DNA of 11,674 bases from Clostridiales bacterium UBA8960 (GTDB taxonomy: Bacteria; Bacillota; Clostridia; Peptostreptococcales; Acidaminobacteraceae): NCBI GenBank assembly GCA_003482695.1, contig DMYC01000200.1:1-11674 (forward strand), in the 5' to 3' direction. The translations under genes were made by a program, and so were the position numbers. Positions 1-6,964 of this stretch are shown here, piece by piece. Each line of letters begins with the position of its first letter. Position 1 is the first letter of the stretch. The notes beneath the pieces are model-generated. The model worked only from the letters and a program-made list of their open reading frames with translations, did not search any database and was not told where the DNA came from.

Positions 1-1271
1 GAAAAGTGGGGGTTGCAATCGACTCGTTGGCAGATATGGAAATTTTGTTTGGCGGTATTCCACTTGATAAAGTGAGCACATCCATGACGATCAACGCGCC
101 TGCATCTGTACTTTTAGCTATGTATATCGCTGTAGCAGAAAAACAAGGTGTTTCCTCAGAAAAATTAAGAGGCACAATTCAAAATGATATTTTAAAAGAG
201 TATATCGCGAGAGGAACTTACATTTTCCCGACTGAACCTTCTATGCGACTCATTACCGATATTTTTGCATTTTGTTCAAAAGATGTCCCTCTATGGAATA
301 CGATTTCCATCTCTGGTTACCATATAAGAGAAGCGGGTTCTACAGCAGCACAAGAAGTTGGTTTTACACTGGCTGATGGTATTGCATATGTAGAAGCTGC
401 TATTAAAGCAGGTCTAGATGTCGATTCGTTTGCACCAAGATTATCATTCTTCTTTAATGCGCATAATGACTTGCTCGAAGAAGTTGCAAAATACAGAGCA
501 GCTCGTAGACTATGGGCACGAATCATGAAAGATAGATTTGGAGCGAAAGACGAAAAATCGATGCAGCTAAAGTTCCATACTCAAACAGGTGGTTCTACCC
601 TTACGGCACAACAGCCTGAGAACAATATCGTGAGAGTTGCGATTCAAACTTTGGCAGCGGTTCTTGGCGGCACTCAAAGCTTGCATACAAATTCTAAAGA
701 TGAAGCTTTGGCACTTCCAACTGAAGATTCAGTAAGAGTAGCGCTCAGAACACAACAAATCGTTGCGCATGAAAGTGGCGTTACTGAAGTGGTTGATCCA
801 TTAGCAGGTTCTTACTATATCGAAGCGAAGACAAAAGAGATTGAAGATGCTGCATATGCATACATCAAAAAAATCGATGAAATCGGTGGTGCACCAAAAG
901 CGATTGACCGTGGTTACATTCAGCAGGAAATCATGGATGCTTCATACGATTATCAAAAGAAAGTCGAAGCGGGTGAAATTATCGTCGTGGGTATGAACAA
1001 ATACCAAATCGAGGAAGCGCCACCAAAAGGACTTCTTAGAGTTGACATGTCTGTTGGTGAGATGCAAAAAGCCAAGCTTGTTGAACTCAGAAACAATAGA
1101 GATAACACTAAAGTGGATGCAACACTTGAAGCTTTGAAAAAAGCTTGTGAGGGCACTGAAAATGTTATGCCATATATTCTTGAATCTGTCAAAGCGTATG
1201 CGACGCTTGGTGAAATTTGTGGTGTCATGAGAGAAGTGTTTGGTGAATATCAACAAGCGGTTAACCTATAA
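1..1271 (+). CDS. Methylmalonyl-CoA mutase, large (catalytic) subunit, 5'-truncated
   Basis: Adenosylcobalamin-dependent interconversion of succinyl-CoA and (R)-methylmalonyl-CoA in the cytoplasm. The reading frame is open through the left edge, and the first visible residues (KVGVAIDS) match the interior of the family, so the GTG at 6 is not the true start. About 130 N-terminal residues of a roughly 550-residue chain are missing. Family landmarks are clear: the segment around [27 protein letters not shown], the FFNAHND stretch and QTGGSTLT. The His at nt 321-323, preceded by Tyr, matches active-site His244 of the Propionibacterium enzyme. The Arg at nt 210-212 lies 37 residues before it, exactly where Arg207 should be. 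That Arg binds the substrate carboxylate and is Gln in isobutyryl-CoA mutases, so methylmalonyl-CoA is favoured as substrate. The chain ends before any B12 domain, which is encoded by the next gene. Active-site Tyr89 would lie outside the window. Confidence 0.95.
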   Translation, partial: KVGVAIDSLADMEILFGGIPLDKVSTSMTINAPASVLLAMYIAVAEKQGVSSEKLRGTIQNDILKEYIARGTYIFPTEPSMRLITDIFAFCSKDVPLWNTISISGYHIREAGSTAAQEVGFTLADGIAYVEAAIKAGLDVDSFAPRLSFFFNAHNDLLEEVAKYRAARRLWARIMKDRFGAKDEKSMQLKFHTQTGGSTLTAQQPENNIVRVAIQTLAAVLGGTQSLHTNSKDEALALPTEDSVRVALRTQQIVAHESGVTEVVDPLAGSYYIEAKTKEIEDAAYAYIKKIDEIGGAPKAIDRGYIQQEIMDASYDYQKKVEAGEIIVVGMNKYQIEEAPPKGLLRVDMSVGEMQKAKLVELRNNRDNTKVDATLEALKKACEGTENVMPYILESVKAYATLGEICGVMREVFGEYQQAVNL

Positions 1272-1285
1272 ACCGAGTGGTAAAG

Positions 1286-1291
1286 AGGAGG
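1286..1291 (+). promoter_or_regulatory. Ribosome binding site of the mutase small subunit
   Basis: AGGAGG lies 6 nt before the ATG at 1298. An in-frame GTG at 1277 is possible but lies upstream of this site and has no comparable site of its own, so the ATG is chosen. Confidence 0.8.
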
Positions 1292-1297
1292 ATCAAG

Positions 1298-1693
1298 ATG
1301 GAAAGACCAATTAGAGTGTTAGTTGCAAAGCCAGGCTTAGATGGCCACGATAGAGGTGCTAAGGTTATCGCTAGAGCACTTAGAGATGCTGGCATGGAAG
1401 TCATCTATACAGGGTTAAGACAAACTGCAGAACAAATCGTTAGTGCAGCTATTCAGGAAGACGTGGATTGTGTAGCAATGAGTATCCTATCAGGCGCTCA
1501 TAATACTTTACTCCCTAAAGTAGTAGAACTTCTTAGAGCTGAAAATGCCGAAGACATTTTAGTGATCGGCGGAGGTGTCATTCCAGATGATGATATCCCA
1601 TTCTTGAAGGAAAAAGGGATTAAGGAAATCTTTACACCTGGAACACCAACACAAGTGACAATCGATTTTATCAAAGCAAACGTCAATTTATAG
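1298..1693 (+). CDS. Methylmalonyl-CoA mutase, small cobalamin-binding subunit
   Basis: A 131-residue Rossmann-type B12-binding domain that carries the adenosylcobalamin for the large subunit. The base-off/His-on signature DxHxxG is at residues 15-20 (D15, H17, G20), with H17 the expected lower axial cobalt ligand. The SxL motif follows at 62-64 within SILSG, and the GGG turn is at 91-93, completing the usual B12 cleft. The length fits stand-alone small subunits of split mutases (about 130-140 residues). It starts 26 nt after the large subunit, so the two are almost certainly co-transcribed and made together. The domain alone would also fit isobutyryl- or ethylmalonyl-type mutases; its function is read from the adjacent large subunit, which carries the methylmalonyl-type Arg. 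The true start is the ATG after AGGAGG, not the upstream GTG at 1277. Confidence 0.95.
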   Translation: MERPIRVLVAKPGLDGHDRGAKVIARALRDAGMEVIYTGLRQTAEQIVSAAIQEDVDCVAMSILSGAHNTLLPKVVELLRAENAEDILVIGGGVIPDDDIPFLKEKGIKEIFTPGTPTQVTIDFIKANVNL

Positions 1694-1738
1694 TTTAGAA
1701 ATAGAGAGGCCGATTTAATCGACTGAAAAGAGGATTAA

Positions 1739-2689
1739 ATGGATATAGAATCTAAAGTTTTAAATGGTGATAAAAGGGCAACGGGAAAATTGATTTCTAT
1801 GGTTGAAAATAGAGATTCTGAAGGATTTAGAATCCTTCAGAATCTCTATGGTCATACAGGTAAAGCGTATGTCATAGGCATTACAGGCCCCCCAGGTGCA
1901 GGAAAAAGTACATTAACAGACAAATTGACAAAGTTGCTTCGAAAAGAGGATAAAAAAGTTGCAATCGTCGCTGTCGATCCAACTTCGCCATTTACAGGCG
2001 GTGCAATTCTGGGCGATCGCGTTAGGATGAACGAGTTAAGCACCGATAAAGGTGTATTCATCCGAAGTATGGGTGCACGTGGTCATCTTGGTGGCATTTC
2101 TGAAGCGACCGCAGCAGCAATTAAGATACTGGATATTTATGGCGCGGATTTTATATTGGTTGAAACAGTCGGTGTAGGTCAATCTGAAATTGATATCGTC
2201 AAAAATTGTGACACGACACTGATGGTTATGGTCCCTGGTCTTGGTGACGATATACAAGCAATAAAGGCGGGCGTGATGGAAATCGGTGATGTCTTTGCAG
2301 TGAATAAAGCAGATCGTGATGGCGCTCAAAGAACGGCTAGAGAAATTGAAATGATGCTCGATTTCAACAAAAACATGGCATGGCGACCACCGGTCAATAT
2401 GGTCGTTGCATCTGAAAACCAAGGCGTGGACATTCTACTTGAATCTCTACTGAAGCATAAACACTACCTTGAGTCAACTGGAAAACTTGAGTCGAAAAGA
2501 ATTGCGAACGCCAAGAGTGAAATTGTTGAAATGATTAAAGAACGTATTATTCATTCACTGTTGGATAATGCTCACAATGAAGATTTGTTGGAAGTCTATT
2601 CAAGAAAAATAGTATCACGTGAGGAAAATCCATACTCAGCAGTTGAAAATTTGTTTGACGCTTACAAAGCGATGTTGCGTTTAAAGTGA
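1739..2689 (+). CDS. meaB: Methylmalonyl-CoA mutase-associated G3E GTPase (MeaB/ArgK family)
   Basis: A 316-residue P-loop GTPase chaperone. In the family it binds methylmalonyl-CoA mutase, gates delivery of adenosylcobalamin, and protects or reactivates the enzyme after cofactor damage. The sequence shows Walker A GPPGAGKS at residues 50-57, the DPTSPFTGGAILGDRVRM segment around 80-97, the switch/Walker B segment ETVGVGQSE at 142-150, and the base-specificity motif NKAD at 189-192. Length is normal. The ATG is preceded by AAGAGGA with about 5 nt spacing and lies 45 nt after the small mutase subunit, consistent with one operon. The old name ArgK reflects a disputed transport-kinase role and does not apply here. 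Odd feature: codons 24-37 contain a perfect 19-bp inverted repeat, listed separately, although the encoded peptide aligns normally with the family, so the gene looks intact. Confidence 0.95.
   Translation: MDIESKVLNGDKRATGKLISMVENRDSEGFRILQNLYGHTGKAYVIGITGPPGAGKSTLTDKLTKLLRKEDKKVAIVAVDPTSPFTGGAILGDRVRMNELSTDKGVFIRSMGARGHLGGISEATAAAIKILDIYGADFILVETVGVGQSEIDIVKNCDTTLMVMVPGLGDDIQAIKAGVMEIGDVFAVNKADRDGAQRTAREIEMMLDFNKNMAWRPPVNMVVASENQGVDILLESLLKHKHYLESTGKLESKRIANAKSEIVEMIKERIIHSLLDNAHNEDLLEVYSRKIVSREENPYSAVENLFDAYKAMLRLK
1809..1849. repeat. Perfect 19-bp inverted repeat with 3-nt loop inside meaB
   Basis: The left arm ATAGAGATTCTGAAGGATT (1809-1827) and the right arm (1831-1849) are exact reverse complements, separated only by TAG (1828-1830). 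The TAG is out of frame, so the coding sequence reads through. The repeat spans codons N24 to Y37 of meaB, ahead of the Walker A motif. No T-run follows, so it is not a standard terminator. A perfect repeat of this length is not expected by chance. Its role is unknown; it could form a very stable mRNA hairpin or a DNA cruciform. Confidence 0.95.
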
Positions 2690-2765
2690 TATAATTTTTA
2701 TTAGTCAATTCGACTATTTACTTTAATTTTAAAAGTAACACCTATTTTATTGTTAATTTGTTAGG

Positions 2766-2794
2766 TTTACAGCACTTTCAGGTGCTGATAGAAT
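2766..2794 (+). promoter_or_regulatory. Sigma-A promoter of the epimerase/decarboxylase operon with dyad in spacer
   Basis: A -35 TTTACA (2766-2771) and a -10 TAGAAT (2789-2794) are separated by exactly 17 nt. The -10 is extended by TGA at 2786-2788. Transcription would start near 2801, giving a leader of about 16 nt that still contains the ribosome binding site GGAG (2807-2810). The spacer is occupied by the inverted repeat CAGCAC-N6-GTGCTG (2770-2787), an operator-like placement. This is the best promoter in the 127-nt meaB-epimerase gap and suggests the downstream five genes can be controlled separately from the mutase genes. Confidence 0.65.
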
Positions 2795-2816
2795 TTATGT
2801 AGAATTGGAGTGACCT

Positions 2817-3218
2817 ATGAAAGCATTAAAAATTGACCATATCGGAATTGCGGTTAAAGATTTAAATGAAACACTTAAGTTTTACCAAGAAGTGCTAGGT
2901 TTAGAACTACAAGGAACCGAAGTTGTAGAAGATCAAAAAGTGAAAGTTGCTTTTTTACCTGTTGGAGATACTGAAATTGAGCTTTTAGAGTCCACTTCTG
3001 AAGATGGGCCGATCGCTAAGTTTATCGAAAAAAATGGTGAAGGCATCCAACATATCGCGTTTAAAGTGGACAACATTGAAGAAGCGATTGAATATATGAC
3101 TTCTAAGGGCATGAAAATGATCGATGAAAAACCGAGATATGGTGCTGGTGGCGCAAAAATTGCTTTTGTTCATCCTAAGAGTTCAAACCGCGTGTTGGTT
3201 GAACTTAGTGAAAGATAA
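2817..3218 (+). CDS. mce: Methylmalonyl-CoA epimerase (VOC/glyoxalase fold)
   Basis: A 133-residue protein of the vicinal-oxygen-chelate superfamily. It interconverts (R)- and (S)-methylmalonyl-CoA, linking the mutase product to the stereoisomer used by the decarboxylase. Two beta-alpha-beta-beta-beta modules are visible. The likely metal ligands are H8 (DHIGIAV), E55 (EIELLE), H79 (QHIAFKV) and E129 (VLVELSER), the usual two-His plus acidic arrangement; position 55 is Glu, where the Propionibacterium enzyme is recalled to use Gln. Length is typical for bacterial epimerases (about 130-150). The ATG follows GGAG with 6 nt spacing. It is first in a unit with its own promoter and lies 23 nt upstream of the carboxyltransferase gene. 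The fold is shared by glyoxalase I, but this context makes the epimerase call firm. Confidence 0.95.
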   Translation: MKALKIDHIGIAVKDLNETLKFYQEVLGLELQGTEVVEDQKVKVAFLPVGDTEIELLESTSEDGPIAKFIEKNGEGIQHIAFKVDNIEEAIEYMTSKGMKMIDEKPRYGAGGAKIAFVHPKSSNRVLVELSER

Positions 3219-3241
3219 GAATAGGGATTTGGAGGTTTGAA

Positions 3242-4789
3242 ATGTCTGTAAACAAGCTTGAAGATTTAAGACAGAAGAAAGCGAAAATCCTCGCAGGCGG
3301 CGGTAAAAGTCGTATCGAGAAGCAACATAGCAGTGGCAAATTGACAGCGAGAGAGAGACTTGACTTGTTGTTTGATGAAGCTACATTTGTTGAGTTGGAT
3401 GCTTTTGTGAAACACAGATGCACGAATTTTGGTATGGAATCTGTAGAAGCACCTGCTGAAGGTGTTATCATCGGATACGGTAAAGTTGATGGCAGATTGG
3501 TGTATGCATACTCTCAAGATTTCACAGTTGTTGGTGGATCGCTTGGAGAAATGCATGCTGCAAAAATTTGCAAAGCGATGGACAATGCACTTAAAATGGG
3601 TGCACCGATTGTTGGTTTAAACGATTCAGGTGGTGCGAGAATTCAAGAAGCGGTTGATGCACTTTCTGGCTACGGAAAGATTTTTTACAGAAACACTTTA
3701 GCATCAGGCGTGATTCCGCAGATTACAGCGATCATGGGACCTTGTGCGGGCGGCGCAGTTTATTCTCCTGCACTGACAGATTTTGTTTTTATGGTGGATA
3801 AAACGTCTCAAATGTTTATCACAGGTCCACAGGTCATCAAGACCGTCACTGGTGAAGAAGTTACGGCTGAAAAACTCGGTGGTGCGATGACACACAACGC
3901 CATTAGCGGTGTTGCTCAATTTATGGCGAACAATGATGAAGCTTGTATTGAAGAAATTAGAAGACTTTTAAGTTTCTTGCCTTCAAACAACTTAGAAACT
4001 GCGCCTGAATATTTATGTGATGAAGATCTTAATGCCGTAAATGAGTCGCTAAACACGATTATTCCTGAGAATCCAAACAAGCCTTACGATATCCACGATG
4101 TGATAAGAGCTTTGGTTGATGAAGGCGATTTTATGGAATACCAAGCATACTATGCTAAGAACATCGTTACATGTTTAGCGAGATTAAACGGCAAAACAAT
4201 CGGAATTATTGCGAATCAACCTAAAGTACAAGCGGGTTGTTTAGACGTAAATGCGTCTGATAAAGCGGGTAGATTTATCAGAACATGTGATGCTTTCAAT
4301 ATTCCTTTATTAAATATCGTCGATGTTCCGGGTTTCCTTCCAGGTACAGAGCAAGAGTATGATGGCATTATCCGCCACGGCGCTAAAATGCTATATGCTT
4401 ACAGTGAAGCGACTGTTCCGAAGTTGACTTTGATCGTAAGAAAAGCATATGGTGGTGCATATTTAGCTATGTGTTCTAAAGACTTAGGCGCAGATCTTGT
4501 GCTAGCATGGCCATCTGCTGAAATTGCCGTTATGGGACCTCAAGGTGCAGCAAACATTATTTTCAGAGCTGAAATTCAAGATTCTGAAAATCCGGTTGAG
4601 ACGCGCGCAAAAGTGATTGCGGAATACACGGACGAATTTGCGACACCGTACAAAGCAGCTGAAAGAGGTTTCGTTGATGACGTCATCGAACCATCAGCAA
4701 CAAGACCTAGATTAATAGATGCATTCGATATGTTGTCTTCAAAACGTGAAATTAGACCTGCGAAGAAACATGGAAACATCCCTTTATAG
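3242..4789 (+). CDS. mmdA: Methylmalonyl-CoA decarboxylase alpha subunit (carboxyltransferase)
   Basis: A 515-residue acyl-CoA carboxyltransferase with two crotonase-like halves. It moves the carboxyl group of (S)-methylmalonyl-CoA onto the biotin of the carrier subunit, releasing propionyl-CoA. The N-terminal half carries GPCAGGAVYSPA at 166-177 and the C-terminal half KAYGGAYLAM at 400-409, the paired oxyanion-hole loops of the family. VDVPGFLPGTEQE (359-371) is another family hallmark. Length matches MmdA and propionyl-CoA carboxylase beta (about 510-520). The ATG follows GGAGG with 6 nt spacing. On sequence alone it could be the beta subunit of a propionyl-CoA carboxylase, but no biotin carboxylase gene is present and the Na+-pump subunit is, so decarboxylase is preferred. 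It may run in reverse in some conditions. Confidence 0.93.
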   Translation: MSVNKLEDLRQKKAKILAGGGKSRIEKQHSSGKLTARERLDLLFDEATFVELDAFVKHRCTNFGMESVEAPAEGVIIGYGKVDGRLVYAYSQDFTVVGGSLGEMHAAKICKAMDNALKMGAPIVGLNDSGGARIQEAVDALSGYGKIFYRNTLASGVIPQITAIMGPCAGGAVYSPALTDFVFMVDKTSQMFITGPQVIKTVTGEEVTAEKLGGAMTHNAISGVAQFMANNDEACIEEIRRLLSFLPSNNLETAPEYLCDEDLNAVNESLNTIIPENPNKPYDIHDVIRALVDEGDFMEYQAYYAKNIVTCLARLNGKTIGIIANQPKVQAGCLDVNASDKAGRFIRTCDAFNIPLLNIVDVPGFLPGTEQEYDGIIRHGAKMLYAYSEATVPKLTLIVRKAYGGAYLAMCSKDLGADLVLAWPSAEIAVMGPQGAANIIFRAEIQDSENPVETRAKVIAEYTDEFATPYKAAERGFVDDVIEPSATRPRLIDAFDMLSSKREIRPAKKHGNIPL

Positions 4790-4804
4790 AAATGAGGTGA
4801 AACA

Positions 4805-5236
4805 ATGAACGTATTAGAGAGATTTACTCACGCCGATACATTTGTAGAAATGGAGCTTGGCGAAAAATTAATCGCGACAGGATACGTCATTATTCTTGGT
4901 ATGGCCATCACGTTTACTGCACTGGTTTTAATATGGTTTCTAACAAGTTTGATGTCTAAGATGATTCAAAAGATCGAGTCTAAGAACACTGTTGCCAAAG
5001 TAAAACCGCAACCAGCTCAATCTCCTACATCAGCGGCTAATACAGCGCCAACTGTTGCACAAGTTTCGACAGATGAGGATGAAAGTGAACTGATTGCAGT
5101 GATTACAGCTGCTGTAGCTGCATCGCTTAACACTTCGATGCATAATATCAGAGTATCAAATATCAGACGCGTTTCTGACTCGACACCTGTATGGGGCAAG
5201 AGTGGCAGAAGTGAAGTTATGAATGCGAGAGTTTAA
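4805..5236 (+). CDS. mmdD: Na+-pumping decarboxylase small membrane subunit (OadG/MmdD family)
   Basis: A 143-residue single-span membrane protein that in the family anchors and stabilises the decarboxylase complex, joining carboxyltransferase and pump subunit. An N-terminal segment precedes one hydrophobic helix at about residues 25-49 (from GYVIILGMAI to WFLTSL), followed by a basic stretch. A flexible Pro/Ala/Thr/Ser linker spans about 65-90, and a soluble C-terminal domain of about 50 residues starts at DEDESELIAVI and ends with the conserved-looking PVWGKSGRSEVMNAR. The ATG has GAGGTGA just upstream and lies 15 nt after mmdA. The A-D-C-B order matches the Veillonella methylmalonyl-CoA decarboxylase cluster, without its extra epsilon gene. 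The family is assigned from topology, position and the C-terminal motif, as overall conservation of these subunits is low. Confidence 0.85.
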   Translation: MNVLERFTHADTFVEMELGEKLIATGYVIILGMAITFTALVLIWFLTSLMSKMIQKIESKNTVAKVKPQPAQSPTSAANTAPTVAQVSTDEDESELIAVITAAVAASLNTSMHNIRVSNIRRVSDSTPVWGKSGRSEVMNARV

Positions 5237-5254
5237 TTAAATTAGAGTTTTTAT

Positions 5255-5259
5255 GGAGG
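5255..5259 (+). promoter_or_regulatory. Ribosome binding site of the biotin carrier gene
   Basis: GGAGG overlaps an in-frame ATG at 5253 and lies 5 nt before the ATG at 5265. The site therefore selects 5265 as the start and rules out the upstream ATG. Confidence 0.8.
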
Positions 5260-5264
5260 ATAAC

Positions 5265-5657
5265 ATGAAAAAGTTTAACATAACAGTTAATGGAAAAACT
5301 TATGAAGTGGATGTTGAAGAAATTGGTGGCGTAAGTGCGCCTGCTCCAGTAAGAAGACAAGAAGCCCCTACAGCGGCACCTACAGCACCGGCAAAAGCGG
5401 CTGCGCCAGCGCCAGCGGCTGCACCAGCACCAGCAGTTGAAGGTGGCGAAGCCGTTACATCTCCAATGCCTGGTACAATTCTTGATATTAAAGTCAATGT
5501 TGGCGACACAGTAGCAAACGGAACAGTACTTGTAATCCTTGAAGCGATGAAGATGGAAAATGAAATCATGGCAAATGGTGCAGGTAAAGTTCTTTCAATT
5601 AATGTAAATAAAGGTGCATCAGTAAATTCAGGGGACGTTTTAGTTGTTATCGGATAA
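5265..5657 (+). CDS. mmdC: Methylmalonyl-CoA decarboxylase gamma subunit (biotin carboxyl carrier)
   Basis: A 130-residue biotinyl protein that shuttles CO2 as carboxybiotin from the carboxyltransferase to the membrane pump subunit. The N-terminal KKFNITVNGKTYEVDVEE is the usual short docking segment. A low-complexity Ala/Pro linker at about 24-58 provides the swinging arm. The C-terminal biotinyl domain (about 62-130) contains EAMKM, with K96 the expected biotinylated lysine, flanked by PMPGTI at 67-72. Length is typical of decarboxylase carriers and similar to Propionibacterium transcarboxylase 1.3S. The chosen start at 5265 has GGAGG at 5 nt. It lies 28 nt after mmdD. Its modification would need the BirA ligase encoded about 1.3 kb downstream. 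Confidence 0.95.
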   Translation: MKKFNITVNGKTYEVDVEEIGGVSAPAPVRRQEAPTAAPTAPAKAAAPAPAAAPAPAVEGGEAVTSPMPGTILDIKVNVGDTVANGTVLVILEAMKMENEIMANGAGKVLSINVNKGASVNSGDVLVVIG

Positions 5658-5692
5658 TCTGATTTGCAACTAATCATGAAAGGAGATGCACT

Positions 5693-6850
5693 ATGCTTCA
5701 AACAATAAAAGACTTTTATTTGACCACTGGATTCGACAACATGACACTTGGTCAATTAACGATGATTCTCATCTCTTTCATATTACTATTCTTAGCGATC
5801 AAAAAGGGATTTGAGCCATTGTTACTTGTACCAATCGCATTTGGTATGTTTTTAACCAACTTACCAATGGCAGGTCTTATGTCGTATCCTGAGTATGCAA
5901 TGGATGGAACACTCCTACAACCAGGTGGTCTACTTTACTATATTTACCAAGGTAATAAATTAGGAATCTTCCCACCGCTCATATTCTTGGGGGTTGGTGC
6001 TATGACGGACTTTGGCCCGCTCATCGCAAATCCTAAGTCATTGTTACTCGGTGCTGCAGCTCAATTCGGTATTTTTATTACATTCTTCGGTGCGATCGCG
6101 TCGGGACTGTTTACACCTGCTGAAGCCGCTTCAATCGGAATCATAGGTGGTGCCGACGGTCCAACAGCGATATTCCTATCATCAAAATTGGCACCGCATT
6201 TACTAGGTAGCATCGCGGTTGCGGCATATTCGTATATGGCTCTCGTACCGGTTATTCAACCACCGATTATGAAAGCGCTGACGACTGAAAAAGAACGAAA
6301 AATCAAAATGAGTCAACTTAGAACCGTTTCTAAACTCGAGAAAATTGTGTTTCCTGTATTGGCAACATTGATTGTATCGCTTATTGTACCACCAGCAGGC
6401 GCACTTGTGGGCATGCTCATGCTAGGTAACCTTTTCAGAGAATCTGGAGCGGTTGCAAGACTTACTGACACGGCACAAAATGCACTTATGAACATCATCA
6501 CGATTTTCCTTGGTGTTACAGTTGGAGCGACAGCGTCAGCGGAAGCTTTCCTTGATATCAGAACGTTAGCCATTATGGGACTAGGTATCGTAGCATTCGC
6601 ATTTGGTACTGCAGCAGGTGTCATCCTCGCAAAGACGATGAACCTGTTCTTGAAAGATCCAATCAATCCACTAATCGGATCCGCTGGTGTATCAGCCGTT
6701 CCGATGGCAGCAAGGGTATCACAAGTCGTTGGACAAAAAGAAAACCCATCAAACTTCTTGCTCATGCATGCAATGGGACCTAACGTTGCAGGTGTAATCG
6801 GATCAGCGGTTTCAGCAGGGGTACTACTATCATTGTTTGCTGGATTCTAG
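5693..6850 (+). CDS. mmdB: Methylmalonyl-CoA decarboxylase beta subunit (Na+ pump)
   Basis: A 385-residue polytopic inner-membrane protein that decarboxylates carboxybiotin and couples this to Na+ export. Many hydrophobic helices are visible. GGADGPT places D155 where the essential Asp203 of Klebsiella OadB sits. A constant offset of 48 from the Klebsiella numbering, as I recall it, also aligns Y181 with Tyr229, N325 with Asn373, G329 with Gly377, S334 with Ser382 and R341 with Arg389, all inside recognisable motifs ([27 protein letters not shown]). The Na+-coupling residues therefore look complete. Length matches MmdB/GcdB and is shorter than OadB (about 430). The ATG follows AGGAG with 7 nt spacing. 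It is the last gene of the operon, and a strong terminator follows 10 nt after its stop. Confidence 0.95.
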   Translation: MLQTIKDFYLTTGFDNMTLGQLTMILISFILLFLAIKKGFEPLLLVPIAFGMFLTNLPMAGLMSYPEYAMDGTLLQPGGLLYYIYQGNKLGIFPPLIFLGVGAMTDFGPLIANPKSLLLGAAAQFGIFITFFGAIASGLFTPAEAASIGIIGGADGPTAIFLSSKLAPHLLGSIAVAAYSYMALVPVIQPPIMKALTTEKERKIKMSQLRTVSKLEKIVFPVLATLIVSLIVPPAGALVGMLMLGNLFRESGAVARLTDTAQNALMNIITIFLGVTVGATASAEAFLDIRTLAIMGLGIVAFAFGTAAGVILAKTMNLFLKDPINPLIGSAGVSAVPMAARVSQVVGQKENPSNFLLMHAMGPNVAGVIGSAVSAGVLLSLFAGF

Positions 6851-6860
6851 AGTTAATTTG

Positions 6861-6887
6861 AAAAACGCCATTTATGGCGTTTTTTTT
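6861..6887 (+). terminator. Intrinsic terminator after mmdB
   Basis: AAAAACGCCA (6861-6870), loop TTTA, then TGGCGTTTTT forms a perfect stem followed by an eight-T run (6880-6887). The A-run on the 5' side could let it work on the opposite strand, but no gene converges here. It ends the mce-mmdADCB unit. Confidence 0.95.
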
Positions 6888-6904
6888 ATGATTTCACTCT
6901 TATT

Positions 6905-6933
6905 TTTAATGACACTTTATGTTATGCTATAAT
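6905..6933 (+). promoter_or_regulatory. Promoter of the birA-coaX-dus-lysS operon
   Basis: A perfect -10 TATAAT (6928-6933) with TGC directly before it (6925-6927) gives an extended -10. The -35 at 17-nt spacing is only TTTAAT (6905-6910), acceptable with an extended -10. Transcription would start near 6940, about 25 nt before the birA ATG. The palindrome at 6929-6946 overlaps the -10 and the start site. Confidence 0.7.
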
Positions 6934-6946
6934 TTGAGCAAATTAT
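6929..6946. promoter_or_regulatory. Palindromic operator candidate over the birA promoter
   Basis: ATAATTTG (6929-6936), AG, CAAATTAT (6939-6946): two exact 8-nt half-sites with a 2-nt centre. It covers most of the -10 and the predicted start site, a position where a bound repressor would block transcription. AT-rich composition makes chance more likely than for the meaB repeat. The binding protein is unknown; the sequence does not match the biotin operator consensus. Confidence 0.45.
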
Positions 6947-6964
6947 CTAAAGGCTGGTGAGCAA

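Noticed and set aside
2687..2695. TGATATAAT at the meaB stop codon, an extended -10 sequence
   Set aside because: No -35 lies at a suitable distance and the region is very AT-rich. The promoter at 2766-2794 is far better.
2702..2738. Weak hairpins TAGTC-N5-GACTA and TTACTTT-N7-AAAGTAA after meaB as a possible terminator
   Set aside because: The stems are short and AT-rich with no clean T-run after either. Read-through from meaB into mce remains possible, so I do not call a terminator.
2750..2771. TTGTTAA and GGTTTACA half-sites before mce, resembling parts of BirA biotin operators
   Set aside because: The half-sites are only 6 nt apart instead of the roughly 14-16 nt expected, and neither is complete. 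GGTTTACA also overlaps the -35 element, which explains part of it.
3559..3572. TGCAAA-AA-TTTGCA palindrome inside mmdA
   Set aside because: It is a six-base repeat in coding sequence, short enough to occur by chance, with no regulatory context.
5335..5440. GC-rich Ala/Pro repeat run in mmdC as a sign of foreign DNA or a repeat element
   Set aside because: Such linkers are normal in biotin carrier subunits, and the codon bias follows directly from the Ala and Pro content.
5300..5755. A 151-residue open frame on the minus strand opposite mmdC
   Set aside because: It mirrors the Ala/Pro-rich linker and biotinyl domain of mmdC, is low in complexity and has no independent family signal. The same applies to the minus-strand frames at 6313-6765 and 10374-10853.
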